Source of the DNA: Enterococcus casseliflavus NBRC 100478
GTDB taxonomy: Bacteria > Bacillota > Bacilli > Lactobacillales > Enterococcaceae
Length of the DNA stretch: 64,000 nt
Direction of reading: 5' to 3'
Assembly (NCBI RefSeq): GCF_001544095.1
Contig: NZ_BCPT01000003.1
Span: 1-64,000 of the forward strand
Shown: positions 9,585 through 19,343 of the stretch, one piece after another
How the letters are laid out: each line of letters opens with the position of its first letter
Numbering within the stretch: the first letter of the stretch is position 1
Notes under the pieces: generated by a model
Databases searched by the model: none
Told to the model about the DNA's origin: nothing
Seen by the model: the letters and a program-made list of their open reading frames with translations, nothing else
Made by a program: the position numbers and the translations under genes

Positions 9585-9902
9585 ATGAAGAGAAAAATTA
9601 TTGCAGTAACGGCGTGTGCCACAGGAGTTGCCCATACCTTTATGGCGGCACAGGCGTTAAAAAAAGCAGCAGCGAAACGTGGGGATTTAATCAAGGTTGA
9701 GACACAAGGAGCAACAGGTATCGAAAATGAATTGAACGAGCGGGATTGTCAAATTGGGGAAGTCGTGATTTTTGCCGTTGATACGAAAGTGAGAAATGAA
9801 GAGCGTTTCAATGGCAAGGAGATCCTTAAAGTCCCGGTAGCAGCCCCTATAAAAAATGCAGAAAAAGTAATTGAAGATGCATTAAAGCTGATTGATCAAT
9901 AA
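9585..9902 (+). CDS. PTS fructose-family EIIB
   Basis: This 105-residue protein has the phospho-accepting Cys11 in AVTACATGVAHTFMAA, diagnostic of the fru-family EIIB domain. It transfers phosphate from EIIA to the incoming sugar bound to EIIC. The Shine-Dalgarno AAAGGAGAAAG precedes the ATG. Confidence 0.93.
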   Translation: MKRKIIAVTACATGVAHTFMAAQALKKAAAKRGDLIKVETQGATGIENELNERDCQIGEVVIFAVDTKVRNEERFNGKEILKVPVAAPIKNAEKVIEDALKLIDQ

Positions 9903-9918
9903 AGAGGAGGAAAATCAG

Positions 9919-11028
9919 ATGAAAAAGTTGGCAAGTGAAATGAAAAATCATGTTTTAACAGGAATATCTTATATGATTCCTCTGGTGATTGCCGGAGCAG
10001 TTATCATGGCGATTTCTCGAGTAGGCGGATCAATATTTGGGATCGTCGATATTTGGGACGCCTCTCATGGAGAAAGTGCGAATACGATCATCCGATTACT
10101 CCATAGTTTAGATGGATTCGGTGGCATCGCTTTAGGATTGATGTTTCCCGTAATATCGGCATTTATTGCTTATTCGATTTCCGATAAGCTAGGGATTGCC
10201 CCTGGTCTTGTTGGAGGGATGTTAGTAAAAGACATTAACGCAGGCTTCTTAGGCGCAATTGTTTCAGGGCTGATCGCTGGGTACATCTGCTTGTGGATCA
10301 AAAACCATATAAAGCTGCCAAAATCGATGGCATCGGTAGTTCCAGTGTTCTTAGTTCCTGTTTTAGGTACTTTAGTCACTGTCCTACTTGTGAATTATGT
10401 GATCGGTACACCATTTGCAGCTATCAATGTGGGCTTAGAGTCATGGTTGAACGGATTGAGTGGCGGAAATGCGATCGTGATGGCGGCAGTTGTAGGGGCA
10501 ATGGTTGGATTTGACCTTGGGGGACCAGTAAATAAGGCAGCTGTGACAACCGCGATGGCTTTATTGACAAGTAACGTTTATGCACCAAACACTGCAGCGC
10601 AAGTGGCAATCATTATTCCACCAATTGGTTTAGGCTTAGCGACTGTTTTTGCAAAGAGTAAATACAATAACGAATTAAAAGAAGCAGGAAAATCGTCGAT
10701 CATTATGGGTCTAGTAGGCATTTCAGAAGGAGCGATCCCATTTGCGGTGGAAAATCCACTAAAAGTGATCCCAGTGAATATGATTGGTTCAGCGATTGGT
10801 TCTGCAATGGCTGTAGGTCTTGGAGCTGTCAATACAGCCCCAATCTCTGGTTTTTATGGCTGGTTCACTGTAGAAAAATGGCCACTGTATGTTTTATCGA
10901 TTGCTACTGGCTCATTATTCATTGCGATTTGTACAAGCTTGCTACGTTCAAAAGATGCGGGGAAAGAAACAGATACCACGATGGAAGAATTTGACGAAGC
11001 TGCTTGGGAAGAGCAGTGGGAAGCATAG
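9919..11028 (+). CDS. PTS fructose/mannosylglycerate-family EIIC permease
   Basis: The product has 369 residues with about ten membrane segments, the permease subunit of the same PTS. Conserved family features include the GFDLGGPVNKAA stretch and the GISEGAIPFA segment. I start it at ATG 9919, well placed behind AAAGAGGAGG. An upstream in-frame ATG at 9892 lies inside the EIIB gene and has no comparable site. With a GH38 hydrolase 2 bp downstream, the substrate is probably a mannoside such as 2-O-alpha-mannosyl-glycerate, taken in as its 6-phosphate. Confidence 0.9.
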   Translation: MKKLASEMKNHVLTGISYMIPLVIAGAVIMAISRVGGSIFGIVDIWDASHGESANTIIRLLHSLDGFGGIALGLMFPVISAFIAYSISDKLGIAPGLVGGMLVKDINAGFLGAIVSGLIAGYICLWIKNHIKLPKSMASVVPVFLVPVLGTLVTVLLVNYVIGTPFAAINVGLESWLNGLSGGNAIVMAAVVGAMVGFDLGGPVNKAAVTTAMALLTSNVYAPNTAAQVAIIIPPIGLGLATVFAKSKYNNELKEAGKSSIIMGLVGISEGAIPFAVENPLKVIPVNMIGSAIGSAMAVGLGAVNTAPISGFYGWFTVEKWPLYVLSIATGSLFIAICTSLLRSKDAGKETDTTMEEFDEAAWEEQWEA

Positions 11029-11030
11029 CT

Positions 11031-13616
11031 ATGACAAATGTACACATAGTAAACCACACCCATTGGGATCGTGAATGGTATTTTACTTCAATGGACTGTG
11101 TCGTTTTGAGTGATCAATTATTTAGTGATGTACTAAAAGAACTAAAGAGGCAACCGACTGCTTCTTTCGTGTTAGATGGACAAATGTCTATTCTAGACGA
11201 TTATTTAGAACTCTATCCTGAGCGCTTGACTGAGGTCAGAGAGTTGATCGCCAATGGTCAATTGTTCATCGGTCCTTGGTACACCCAAACAGATGCCTTT
11301 TTTGCTTCTGGTGAGTCCATCATTCGAAATGCCATGATTGGTATATTTGATAGCAAAAAATATGGCAGCTATATGTCGATCGGCTATTTGCCAGATACAT
11401 TTGGTTTTAATGCTCAAATGCCAACCATATTGAACGAAGTTGGACTTGATAACATTATCTTTTGGCGAGGCATCGATTTAGGGGAACAGGTCAAATCCCC
11501 TTACTTTAAATGGACGAGTTTAAGTGGGCAAGATTCACTGTATGCGGTGAATTTTCCTCAAGGATATGGTGCACAGCAGCAATTGGAGCCAACGAGCAGT
11601 TATGTAGATGGCAGACTCGATAAAGGTGTCGATTTTATTAAGAGCTACGCGAATGAACCTGAAATCTTGATTCCAACTGGAAATGATCAGTTAGGCATTG
11701 TTTCTGCCATAGAAGAAAAACTAACGAAAATCAATCAGCTTGGAAAATACAAGTATCAATTGAGCACCTATCCAGCATTTATGGAGATCGTCCGTCAAAA
11801 AGAACTGGAAGTTTATCAAGGAGAGTTTCGTGCACCGGTTTTTGCTCGGGTCCACAAAACAATTGGTTCAGTACGAATGGATCTGAAACGTGAGATTTTT
11901 CGATTAGAAAACAAATTAGTTTTAGAAATTGAACCAATGCTAGTTATTGCGAAAGATTTAGGGATTGAATTAAGTAATCGATTGCTAATGAAAGCTTGGA
12001 AAAAGTTATTTGAATGTCAAGCCCATGATAGTTTGGCAGGCTGTGTATCAGATAGTGTTGCTCAAGATATCAGTCATCGATTAAAAGAAATCAGTGAGAT
12101 TTGTGCTAGTATTGAAAATTTGATTTTAAAAAGAATCAGTGAAGGACTCGCTTTACAAGCCAATCAATTTCTGATTCTTCATCCAACACCAGTGCCATTT
12201 CAAGGGGAGAAATTCGTTAAGATCGTATCTAGAACCAACAATATCAAGGTTATTGGAGCTGATTCATCTGTTCTTCAAGCAGTGTATATCCCAAGCAGGA
12301 AAAATATTATGGAAGAAACGCCTGCTGGCAACCGTTTTATTGAAGAAGAGGGGTATTATCTGTTAACTGTTCAAGTGACTTGTGCCTTTTCAGGTCTTGG
12401 TTATCGAGTCTTTACATTTGAAGAGCAAGAGACAACTCCTGAATTGTCTTTAGATCAAAACCCATGGATTAGAAATGGGAAATACACGCTTTCCTTTGAA
12501 GACGGCCACCTGATTTATTCAGATGGAAAACAACAGATCGTGGATTTCTTGTCGATCATCGATGATAGTAATGCCGGTGATACGTATGACTATTCGCCTA
12601 TTTTGAATGATCAACCGATCACGCTTTCTTTTGCCAGCTGCAAAGGAAAGCAAGAAACGTTGGTTTTGGAAGGAAGTTTACATCTACCGTATACGATCGA
12701 AGAACGGATGAAAGGGATCGCCACCAAAACATTCGCCTATACATTGATCCTCCAACTGACAAAAAACGGTGAGGTAAACGCAAAGCTACGTTTTAAAAAT
12801 ACGCTTTTAAATCATCGGATTCGAGTGAAAGCTCGACTAAACAAGCCGATAGAAAGAGCGGTTGCAGCCATTCAATTTGGTTATCTTGAAAAAAGAAATC
12901 AAACACTGGAAAATTGGCAAGAAAAATATGCAGAAAAACCCGTCAATATTGAACCATTTGAAAAACAAGTGGTTGTTTATGATCAAGAAAACGCCCTCGT
13001 TTTTTATAGCGAGCAGAGCAAAGAGTATGAATATCTCGACGACTCCTTATATGTAACGGTACTAGCTACAACCGACTCCCTTGGAAAACCGGATTTGTTG
13101 TATCGACCAGGTCGCGCTTCTGGCGATACAACCAAAAAGGGACATATTATGATGGAAACGCCTCTTGCTCAAATGGAAAACTATGAGATGGTCTTCGATT
13201 TTTCCCTGCGAGTTGCATCAACAGCTATTTCTGAAGAGTTGTTGGCTACTTGGAAAACTGTTAAAGAACAGCCATCGATTTCTTATCAATTGCAAGATTT
13301 GAATTACTTTATTTATCGCATAGATAATAAAATTCAAAAGCTCATTGATCCATTATCTCTGACCGACATGTCTCTTTCTTTGCTGTCCTGCAGCTTAGAA
13401 CCGGGTGTGGGAGTCAGTGCGCTTCATAATGCGTATTACTCTGAGGGAATCGTTATCCGTTTCGTCAATTCAACAAACAAAGAACGATCTCTTGAGCCAA
13501 AAAAATTATTTAATGGGTACGCATATCAACGAATCAATGCATTAGAAGAACCGCTTGAAGCGGATCATATCATCCATGCTTATGGGGTAGCAACCTATTT
13601 ATTAACTAAAAAATAG
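11031..13616 (+). CDS. mngB: GH38 alpha-mannosidase, MngB-like
   Basis: This 861-residue cytosolic glycoside hydrolase belongs to family 38. The zinc-binding HTHWDREWY lies at the N-terminus and the catalytic-aspartate segment GYLPDTFGF follows. LFIGPWYTQTD and IIFWRG resemble E. coli MngB, mannosylglycerate hydrolase (about 877 residues), so release of mannose-6-phosphate from the PTS product is the likely reaction. ATG 11031 begins the conserved sequence. A frame-extending ATG at 11004 lies inside the EIIC gene. The symbol rests on operon layout and motif resemblance. A general alpha-mannosidase acting on other phosphorylated mannosides is possible. Confidence 0.82.
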   Translation: MTNVHIVNHTHWDREWYFTSMDCVVLSDQLFSDVLKELKRQPTASFVLDGQMSILDDYLELYPERLTEVRELIANGQLFIGPWYTQTDAFFASGESIIRNAMIGIFDSKKYGSYMSIGYLPDTFGFNAQMPTILNEVGLDNIIFWRGIDLGEQVKSPYFKWTSLSGQDSLYAVNFPQGYGAQQQLEPTSSYVDGRLDKGVDFIKSYANEPEILIPTGNDQLGIVSAIEEKLTKINQLGKYKYQLSTYPAFMEIVRQKELEVYQGEFRAPVFARVHKTIGSVRMDLKREIFRLENKLVLEIEPMLVIAKDLGIELSNRLLMKAWKKLFECQAHDSLAGCVSDSVAQDISHRLKEISEICASIENLILKRISEGLALQANQFLILHPTPVPFQGEKFVKIVSRTNNIKVIGADSSVLQAVYIPSRKNIMEETPAGNRFIEEEGYYLLTVQVTCAFSGLGYRVFTFEEQETTPELSLDQNPWIRNGKYTLSFEDGHLIYSDGKQQIVDFLSIIDDSNAGDTYDYSPILNDQPITLSFASCKGKQETLVLEGSLHLPYTIEERMKGIATKTFAYTLILQLTKNGEVNAKLRFKNTLLNHRIRVKARLNKPIERAVAAIQFGYLEKRNQTLENWQEKYAEKPVNIEPFEKQVVVYDQENALVFYSEQSKEYEYLDDSLYVTVLATTDSLGKPDLLYRPGRASGDTTKKGHIMMETPLAQMENYEMVFDFSLRVASTAISEELLATWKTVKEQPSISYQLQDLNYFIYRIDNKIQKLIDPLSLTDMSLSLLSCSLEPGVGVSALHNAYYSEGIVIRFVNSTNKERSLEPKKLFNGYAYQRINALEEPLEADHIIHAYGVATYLLTKK

Positions 13617-13623
13617 GAATAAA

Positions 13624-13697
13624 GAACACAAAATTTGTCGAGAAGGAATTGCTTCTGTAACGTTTTCCTCTACAAGATTTTGTGTTCTCGCTTTTTA
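13624..13697 (+). terminator. Terminator after the mannoside operon
   Basis: GAACACAAAATTTGT pairs with ACAAGATTTTGTGTTC, followed by GCTTTTT. A large inner loop contains a smaller hairpin (GAAGGAATTGCTTC). It separates the GH38 gene from the transporter gene. Confidence 0.75.
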
Positions 13698-13718
13698 CAA
13701 TGTTTAGAAGGAGTTTTT

Positions 13719-14573
13719 ATGTCCGTACAACTTTTATTGCTTGCCTCACTGCCTGCACTAGGATGGGGCTTAATGCCAATCGTCGCTAAATTGATGGGAG
13801 GGAAATCAGAGGAACAACTGCTAGGAACAACAATCGCAGCCTTGATTTTCGGTAGTGTATTTGGTTTTTTGAATCAAGTGAGTTATGCCATGGTGCCATT
13901 TTTCATCAGTTTATTATCTGGGGTTTTTTGGGCTTGCGGACAATACTTCCAATTTCTCGCTTTGGAAAAAGCGGAGGTTTCTAAAGTAATGCCCGTCTCC
14001 GTCGGTACCCAATTATTATTTGTTACATTAGCATCTGGCTTCTTTCTCAAAGAATGGAAAGATTTAACGACGGTAATTTTCTCAATCATGGCACTAGGAG
14101 TCATCCTAACAGGTGTTTACCTTGTAACTAAGACAACTCATCAGAAAACAAGCTTATCACAGCAAGTACTTCTTTATCTATGTTGTTCTTCAGCTTTTTT
14201 GATGCTATATGTGACAGTCACTGGTCTGTTTCAGATAAGTGGAGCACAGATTTTCTTGCCTCAGGCAGTAGGGATGGTTCTCGGGGGAAGCGTGATTTCC
14301 TTGAAAAGTAAGAAACAACTGCGTTTCCGCAAAATAATCCGCAATTTAGGTACTGGTAGCACTTGGGTTCTCGCGAATGCTTCGTTATTCGCTGTGTCGT
14401 CTTCTTTGGGTGTAGGCGTAACCTATTCATTTTCTCAAATGAGCTTACTTGTTGCCACCTTTGGAAGTATTATTTTCTTAAAGGAACGAAAAGTTGGCAG
14501 AGAAAAGCAATTTGTTGCTCTTGGTAGCTTGCTCTATATTGTTGGTGTATTAGGGATGAGTTGGTTGAAATAA
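13719..14573 (+). CDS. GRP-family sugar uptake protein (GlcU-like)
   Basis: The product has 284 residues with ten hydrophobic segments of the drug/metabolite transporter superfamily. The N-terminus (PALGWGLMPIVAKLMGG...LLGTT) resembles the glucose/ribose uptake permease GlcU of Firmicutes, a proton-coupled non-PTS sugar carrier. The ATG at 13719 has AAGGAG at the right distance. Earlier in-frame starts fall within the terminator. It is a single-gene unit between a mannoside operon and a rhamnose locus. The rhamnose locus has no other carrier, so L-rhamnose is a possible substrate, but that is only positional inference. Confidence 0.8.
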   Translation: MSVQLLLLASLPALGWGLMPIVAKLMGGKSEEQLLGTTIAALIFGSVFGFLNQVSYAMVPFFISLLSGVFWACGQYFQFLALEKAEVSKVMPVSVGTQLLFVTLASGFFLKEWKDLTTVIFSIMALGVILTGVYLVTKTTHQKTSLSQQVLLYLCCSSAFLMLYVTVTGLFQISGAQIFLPQAVGMVLGGSVISLKSKKQLRFRKIIRNLGTGSTWVLANASLFAVSSSLGVGVTYSFSQMSLLVATFGSIIFLKERKVGREKQFVALGSLLYIVGVLGMSWLK

Positions 14574-14642
14574 ATTTATCAGTTGAGCAATTTTAGTTAG
14601 CGACCAATAAAATAGCAGATAATAGTATAATCAATAAATGAA

Positions 14643-14681
14643 AAGAAACATGAAATCAGTGAATGATTTCATGTTTCTTTT
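14643..14681. terminator. Bidirectional terminator
   Basis: AGAAACATGAAATCA and TGATTTCATGTTTCT form a near-perfect 16-bp stem with A-runs and T-runs on both sides. It serves the transporter gene on the plus strand and the AraC gene on the minus strand. Confidence 0.88.
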
Positions 14682-15563
14682 TTACCGTCCATTCTCCGTC
14701 TGTCGATAATCACTAGGTGAAATGCCGACTTTTTTCTTGAATAAACGGCTGAAATAGACGGTGTTTTCGATGCCGATCGCCAATGAGATCTCTTTGATGG
14801 AAAGGCGAGAATAGCGCAAAAGGTCTTTCGAATAAGAGATGCGTTTGCTGATCTGGTACTCGATGGGGGGCAAGCCCATATATTTGGAAAACTCCTTGAC
14901 GATTTGATACTTATTGATATGATACCTTTCCTCCAAAGATTCCAATGTGATCCCTTGACGGAAATCTTCTTCTAGCTGGTCACGAATCTGCAAAATATAA
15001 GGCGGGATTTCACTATCCGAAAAGTCGAGATGATATTTTTGCAGGAGCAGTTCATTGAGCAGCTGATGGATCAAAACAGAGCTTTGGAAGGCAGTTTTCG
15101 CATTTGGTTCTGGCTGTAACATCAATAAATCTTGTAAGACCAAATGGATCGGATTTTGACGACTGCTGGCAGGATTGGTGTGAAAAACTGGACTGCCATT
15201 TTTGAAAAATTCCTCATAAAACGCTGCGACGTTGGCGCCATATAGATGGATCCAGTCCATTTCCCAGGGCTCTTGACTAACGGTACGGTAGTACTGATAG
15301 TCTAGACAGTCGATAAAAAACACATCACCTGCTTTCAATTGATAGCTTTTTCCTTTGTAGCGCAATTCACCGCAGCCGGACAATGTATACTTGATCAAAT
15401 AAGAAGGCAGGTTCTCTCGTTCTGTAAAGTAAGGTTTGCTTGCTTTGAAATAGCCGATTTCTTGAATGTAATAAAAAAGTTCACGCTGCTTTTGGGTTGA
15501 AGTATTGATGTAACGCAGTGAATCAGTTGACCATGAGTGGTTGGCTTTTTCCCAGTAATCCAT
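14682..15563 (-). CDS. AraC-family regulator of the rhamnose genes
   Basis: The product has 293 residues. An N-terminal cupin-like sensor domain (about 60-140, with LKAGDVFFID) is followed by two AraC helix-turn-helix motifs at the C-terminus, ending in IGIENTVYFSRLFKKKVGISPSDYRQ. I start it at the ATG at 15563, preceded by AAAAAGGAGG. A longer start at 15593 lacks a site. It is divergent from rhaB, so it probably activates rhaBAD in response to L-rhamnose, as RhaS/RhaR do in other bacteria. Ligand and operator are inferred from position. Confidence 0.85.
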   Translation of the reverse strand: MDYWEKANHSWSTDSLRYINTSTQKQRELFYYIQEIGYFKASKPYFTERENLPSYLIKYTLSGCGELRYKGKSYQLKAGDVFFIDCLDYQYYRTVSQEPWEMDWIHLYGANVAAFYEEFFKNGSPVFHTNPASSRQNPIHLVLQDLLMLQPEPNAKTAFQSSVLIHQLLNELLLQKYHLDFSDSEIPPYILQIRDQLEEDFRQGITLESLEERYHINKYQIVKEFSKYMGLPPIEYQISKRISYSKDLLRYSRLSIKEISLAIGIENTVYFSRLFKKKVGISPSDYRQTENGR

Positions 15564-15714
15564 CGGATCCTCCTTTTTACCAAGATTGTGCAAGTCTTTA
15601 TCAAAATTGTGTGATGAAACTCGTTGATTGTCAAGCTAAAATTGAGGCAACAAGAATGAATCAATGAATTGTAATCGATTTTTTTTTTAACAAGATAATG
15701 AAAGGTGGAGACCA
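15564..15714. promoter_or_regulatory. Divergent promoter region between the AraC gene and rhaB
   Basis: This 151-bp A/T-rich gap must carry promoters for both directions. TGTAATCGATTTTT at 15670-15683 matches the cre consensus TGNAANCGNTNNCA except for the last two bases, a weak CcpA-site candidate. I did not find a convincing direct-repeat operator. Confidence 0.4.
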
Positions 15715-17199
15715 GTGAACACATTTATCGCAATCGATATCGGTGCATCAAGCGGTCGTCTGATGCTGAGCCGTTGGGAAAATGAGCAGATCACTTTAGA
15801 AGAGATCCATCGCTTTAAAAACGGCTTTCGTCCTCATGAAGGCTTTGACCGTTGGGCGATCGATTATTTGATCCAAGAGATTTTAGTAGGACTGCAAAAA
15901 GTGAAACAAGCAGGTATCCATGACTGCTTCGTCGGAATCGACACCTGGGCAGTGGATTACTGTTTGATCGATCAAGCAGGCGAACGTTTAGGCGACCCAG
16001 TCGCTTATCGAGATAGTCGCACCAATGATGCGATCGCAGCTTTTGGTCAGCGCTATTCTTTGCAAAAACTGTATGAGAAAACAGGCATTCAGCTGCAGCC
16101 CTTCAACACGATTTTTCAGTTAGCCGCAGAAGAAGCGCAACTGCTGCAAAAAGCCGACAAGCTGCTGTTGATTCCAGACTACTTGGGCTACGTTTTTACT
16201 GGTAAGATGGTCACGGAAAAAACCAATGCTTCGACGATGCAGCTTCTAAATGCCAACACCCAAACATGGGATGCAGAATTGTTAGCTGAGATCGGTGTAA
16301 CAGAAGGACTATTCCCACCATTGGTTGATGCAGGAACGGTTTTAGGCGCACTGCAAACACAGAAGTTTCCAGCCTATGATTTGCCACAAGCGACCTTTGT
16401 CACTGTCGCTAGTCATGATACGGCATCAGCGATCATCGGTACACCTGGAGAGGGGGCAGATTGGGGCTACATCAGCAGCGGGACTTGGTCATTGCTGGGG
16501 ATCGAAACCAAAGTACCCAATGTTTCCCTTGCCGCCTTCGATGAAAATTATACGAACGAATGGGGTGCCCACAACACGATTCGCTTTTTAAAAAATATTA
16601 TGGGCATGTGGCTGATCCAAGAAGTGGCTCGGCAGCAAGACTATCAGTATTCCTATGCAGAATTGGCGGAATTGGCGCAAGCAACGCCTGCTTTTCAACA
16701 GTTTGTCGATGTCAATGATCCTCGTTTTTTGAATCCAGAAAACATGATTACTGAACTGCAAGCGTATTGTCGAGAAACCCAGCAGAAAGTTCCAGAAACC
16801 TCAGGGGAACTGGCTCGCTGTGTGTATGATAACTTAGCGCTTTGCTATGCCAGTGAATTGCAAAAGCTGGAACAGCTGACAGGTACGACGAACAAGCTGC
16901 AAAAACTGCATATCGTGGGGGGCGGTTCCAATAATCGCTTTTTAAATCAACTGACGGCTGATGCTGCGCAGCTGACGATCGAAGCTGGCCCAAGTGAAGC
17001 AACGGCGATCGGTAATCTTTTAATGCAGATGATGAGTGCTGGCATCTTCACGTCGCTGGCTGAAGCACGCCGCGCGGTCAAACACTCATTTCCTTGCAGT
17101 GTTCATGAACCACAGTCTTTTGATCACAAGATTTTAAGCAACTATCAACGTTTTATAAAAGGAGTAGGAAAAAATGACAACGATTCAACAGCGTTATGA
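15715..17199 (+). CDS. rhaB: Rhamnulokinase
   Basis: The 494-residue FGGY-family kinase phosphorylates L-rhamnulose to L-rhamnulose-1-phosphate with ATP. The N-terminal phosphate-binding loop AIDIGASSGRLML and the segments GIDTWAVDYCL and ISSGTWSLLGIE are characteristic of RhaB. Length agrees with the family (about 480-490). The start is GTG at 15715 behind AAAGGTGG. It overlaps rhaA by 26 bp, implying coupled translation. Confidence 0.95.
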   Translation: MNTFIAIDIGASSGRLMLSRWENEQITLEEIHRFKNGFRPHEGFDRWAIDYLIQEILVGLQKVKQAGIHDCFVGIDTWAVDYCLIDQAGERLGDPVAYRDSRTNDAIAAFGQRYSLQKLYEKTGIQLQPFNTIFQLAAEEAQLLQKADKLLLIPDYLGYVFTGKMVTEKTNASTMQLLNANTQTWDAELLAEIGVTEGLFPPLVDAGTVLGALQTQKFPAYDLPQATFVTVASHDTASAIIGTPGEGADWGYISSGTWSLLGIETKVPNVSLAAFDENYTNEWGAHNTIRFLKNIMGMWLIQEVARQQDYQYSYAELAELAQATPAFQQFVDVNDPRFLNPENMITELQAYCRETQQKVPETSGELARCVYDNLALCYASELQKLEQLTGTTNKLQKLHIVGGGSNNRFLNQLTADAAQLTIEAGPSEATAIGNLLMQMMSAGIFTSLAEARRAVKHSFPCSVHEPQSFDHKILSNYQRFIKGVGKNDNDSTAL

Positions 17200-18427
17200 A
17201 GAAGCTAAGACAGCATATGCCAAATTAGGCGTCGACACGGATGCGGTTTTGAAAAAATTAGCCGATGTGAAAATCTCGATGCATGTTTGGCAAGGGGACG
17301 ATGTCCAAGGATTTTTGAGTGATGAAGCATTATCTGGTGGGATCTCTGTAACGGGGAATTATCCTGGTGCTGCCCATACCCCAGAGAAGTTGCGCCAAGA
17401 TTTAGAAAAAGCCTACTCTTTGATTCCTGGAAAACACAAATTGAACCTTCACGCCATCTATTTAGACACCGAGGAAGCAGTGGATCTAAATGAATTGGAG
17501 CCGAAGCATTTTGAAAAATGGGTTGCTTGGGCGAAAGAACAAGGCTTAGGTTTAGACTTCAATCCAACCTTTTTCTCACATCCCATGTTCAAAGATGGCT
17601 TTACCCTTGCTTCACCAGATGAAGAAGTTCGTCAGTTCTGGATCGAACACGGCAAACGTTCTCGTCAAATCGCTGCTTATATGGGGAAAGAAACTGGGCA
17701 AGTCTGTGTCAATAATTTCTGGGTGCCAGATGGCTACAAAGACAACCCAATCGATCGTTTTACACCACGGGAACGCTTGATGACAGCATTAGATGAGATT
17801 TTTGCTGAAGAATTGCCAGCGGAATACACGGTAGATGCCGTGGAAAGCAAGTTGTTTGGTCTTGGTGCCGAAGCCTACACCGTCGGCTCTCATGAATTTT
17901 ATATGGGCTATGGCTTGACGCGCGATAAATTGATTTGTTTGGATGCTGGACATTTCCATCCAACCGAAGTGATCTCCAATAAATTGTCTTCATTGGCACT
18001 ATTCAGCAAAGGCATTTTGCTGCATGTCAGCCGTCCTGTACGCTGGGATAGTGATCATGTCGTGATCATGGACGATGAATTGCAAGAGATTGGCCGCGAA
18101 TTGGTTCGCAATGACTTATTGCCAAAAACCAACATTGGGTTAGATTTCTTTGATGCGACGATCAATCGGGTCGCTGCGTGGGTGATCGGGACGCGCAATA
18201 CTCAAAAAGCGTTGCTAAAAGCGATGCTAGAACCGATCGAAGAACTAAAAGCAATCGAATTGTCAGGTGATTTCACCACTCGTTTAGCCATGACGGAAGA
18301 ATTAAAAGACTATCCGTATGCAGATGTTTGGAATTACTTCTGTGAAAGCCAGGGGGTACCAGCAGGTCTGGATTGGCTATCAGAAGTGAAAGCCTATGAA
18401 GAAACCGTCTTAAAAGCCAGAAAGTAG
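17174..18427 (+). CDS. rhaA: L-rhamnose isomerase
   Basis: The 417-residue product converts L-rhamnose to L-rhamnulose. It has the family start with [15 protein letters not shown], and the metal-ligand regions are present (for example [12 protein letters not shown] and [11 protein letters not shown]). Length equals that of known RhaA proteins (about 419). AAAGGAGTAGG, inside the end of rhaB, is its ribosome binding site. Confidence 0.96.
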   Translation: MTTIQQRYEEAKTAYAKLGVDTDAVLKKLADVKISMHVWQGDDVQGFLSDEALSGGISVTGNYPGAAHTPEKLRQDLEKAYSLIPGKHKLNLHAIYLDTEEAVDLNELEPKHFEKWVAWAKEQGLGLDFNPTFFSHPMFKDGFTLASPDEEVRQFWIEHGKRSRQIAAYMGKETGQVCVNNFWVPDGYKDNPIDRFTPRERLMTALDEIFAEELPAEYTVDAVESKLFGLGAEAYTVGSHEFYMGYGLTRDKLICLDAGHFHPTEVISNKLSSLALFSKGILLHVSRPVRWDSDHVVIMDDELQEIGRELVRNDLLPKTNIGLDFFDATINRVAAWVIGTRNTQKALLKAMLEPIEELKAIELSGDFTTRLAMTEELKDYPYADVWNYFCESQGVPAGLDWLSEVKAYEETVLKARK

Positions 18428-18434
18428 GAGAACG

Positions 18435-19259
18435 ATGAAAAAGATTGATATTTTACAAGCAAATTTTGTACAAGAAATGATGGAAACGACAGCAAACCTT
18501 TACCGTTTAGGGTGGGATGAGCGCAACGGCGGCAATATTTCTTACTTATTAACAGAAGAAGAGATCTTGCCTTTCATCGATCCGCAAAGCGTCTTGCGGG
18601 AAATTCCCATGATTTTTGATGCCACGGCACTAGCTGGCAAGTACTTTATCGTGACAGGTTCAGGAAAATACTTTAAAAATGTAGCGGCACATCCAGCGGA
18701 AAACCTTGGTGTGATTCGAGTCAAAGAAGATGGGCAAACATTGGAATTGCTTTGGGGCTTGGAAAATGGTGCGGTGCCAACGAGTGAACTGCCAAGTCAT
18801 TTCATGAGTCATATCGCTCGCTTGTCGGTCGATCCAGAAAACCGAATCATCATGCATAACCACGCATCGCATCTTTTAGCCATGAGTTTTACCCATGAGT
18901 TGGATGAACGCAGTTTCACGCGGACCTTGTGGCAAATGTGTACGGAGTGCTTGGTGGTCTTCCCAGAAGGTGTTTCCATCATTCCTTGGATGGTTCCAGG
19001 AACGAACGAGATCGGCGAAGCAACGGCTGCTAAAATGAAAGAGACCCGTTTGGTTCTTTGGCCGCAACATGGCATCTATGGTGCTGGCAAAGATATGGAC
19101 GAAGTCTTTGGCTTGATTGAAACGGCAGAGAAAGCTGCGGAAGTGTACACCTATGTCAAAGCGCAAGGCCCAATTTTACAAACCATTACAGATGAAAATC
19201 TGAAAAAATTGGCTGACGCTTTCAAAGTCACTCCCCGAGCAGGCTATCTTGAGGTATAA
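18435..19259 (+). CDS. rhaD: Rhamnulose-1-phosphate aldolase
   Basis: The 274-residue class II aldolase splits L-rhamnulose-1-phosphate into dihydroxyacetone phosphate and L-lactaldehyde. The zinc ligands are seen in [11 protein letters not shown] and LWPQHGIYG, and the phosphate-binding region in [10 protein letters not shown] and VTGSGKYF. It lies 7 bp after rhaA. Length matches E. coli RhaD. Confidence 0.95.
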   Translation: MKKIDILQANFVQEMMETTANLYRLGWDERNGGNISYLLTEEEILPFIDPQSVLREIPMIFDATALAGKYFIVTGSGKYFKNVAAHPAENLGVIRVKEDGQTLELLWGLENGAVPTSELPSHFMSHIARLSVDPENRIIMHNHASHLLAMSFTHELDERSFTRTLWQMCTECLVVFPEGVSIIPWMVPGTNEIGEATAAKMKETRLVLWPQHGIYGAGKDMDEVFGLIETAEKAAEVYTYVKAQGPILQTITDENLKKLADAFKVTPRAGYLEV

Positions 19260-19343
19260 TCAATGGTAGAAGAATAGAAAAGGCTTTCAGTTTTTTCTAT
19301 TTAAAATATATTGTGAATAAACAAACAAACGGAGGTAGGAAGA

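Noticed and set aside
15670-15683. A cre before rhaB
   Set aside because: Two of the fixed bases differ and the stretch is simple A/T-rich sequence. Mentioned only within the divergent region entry.
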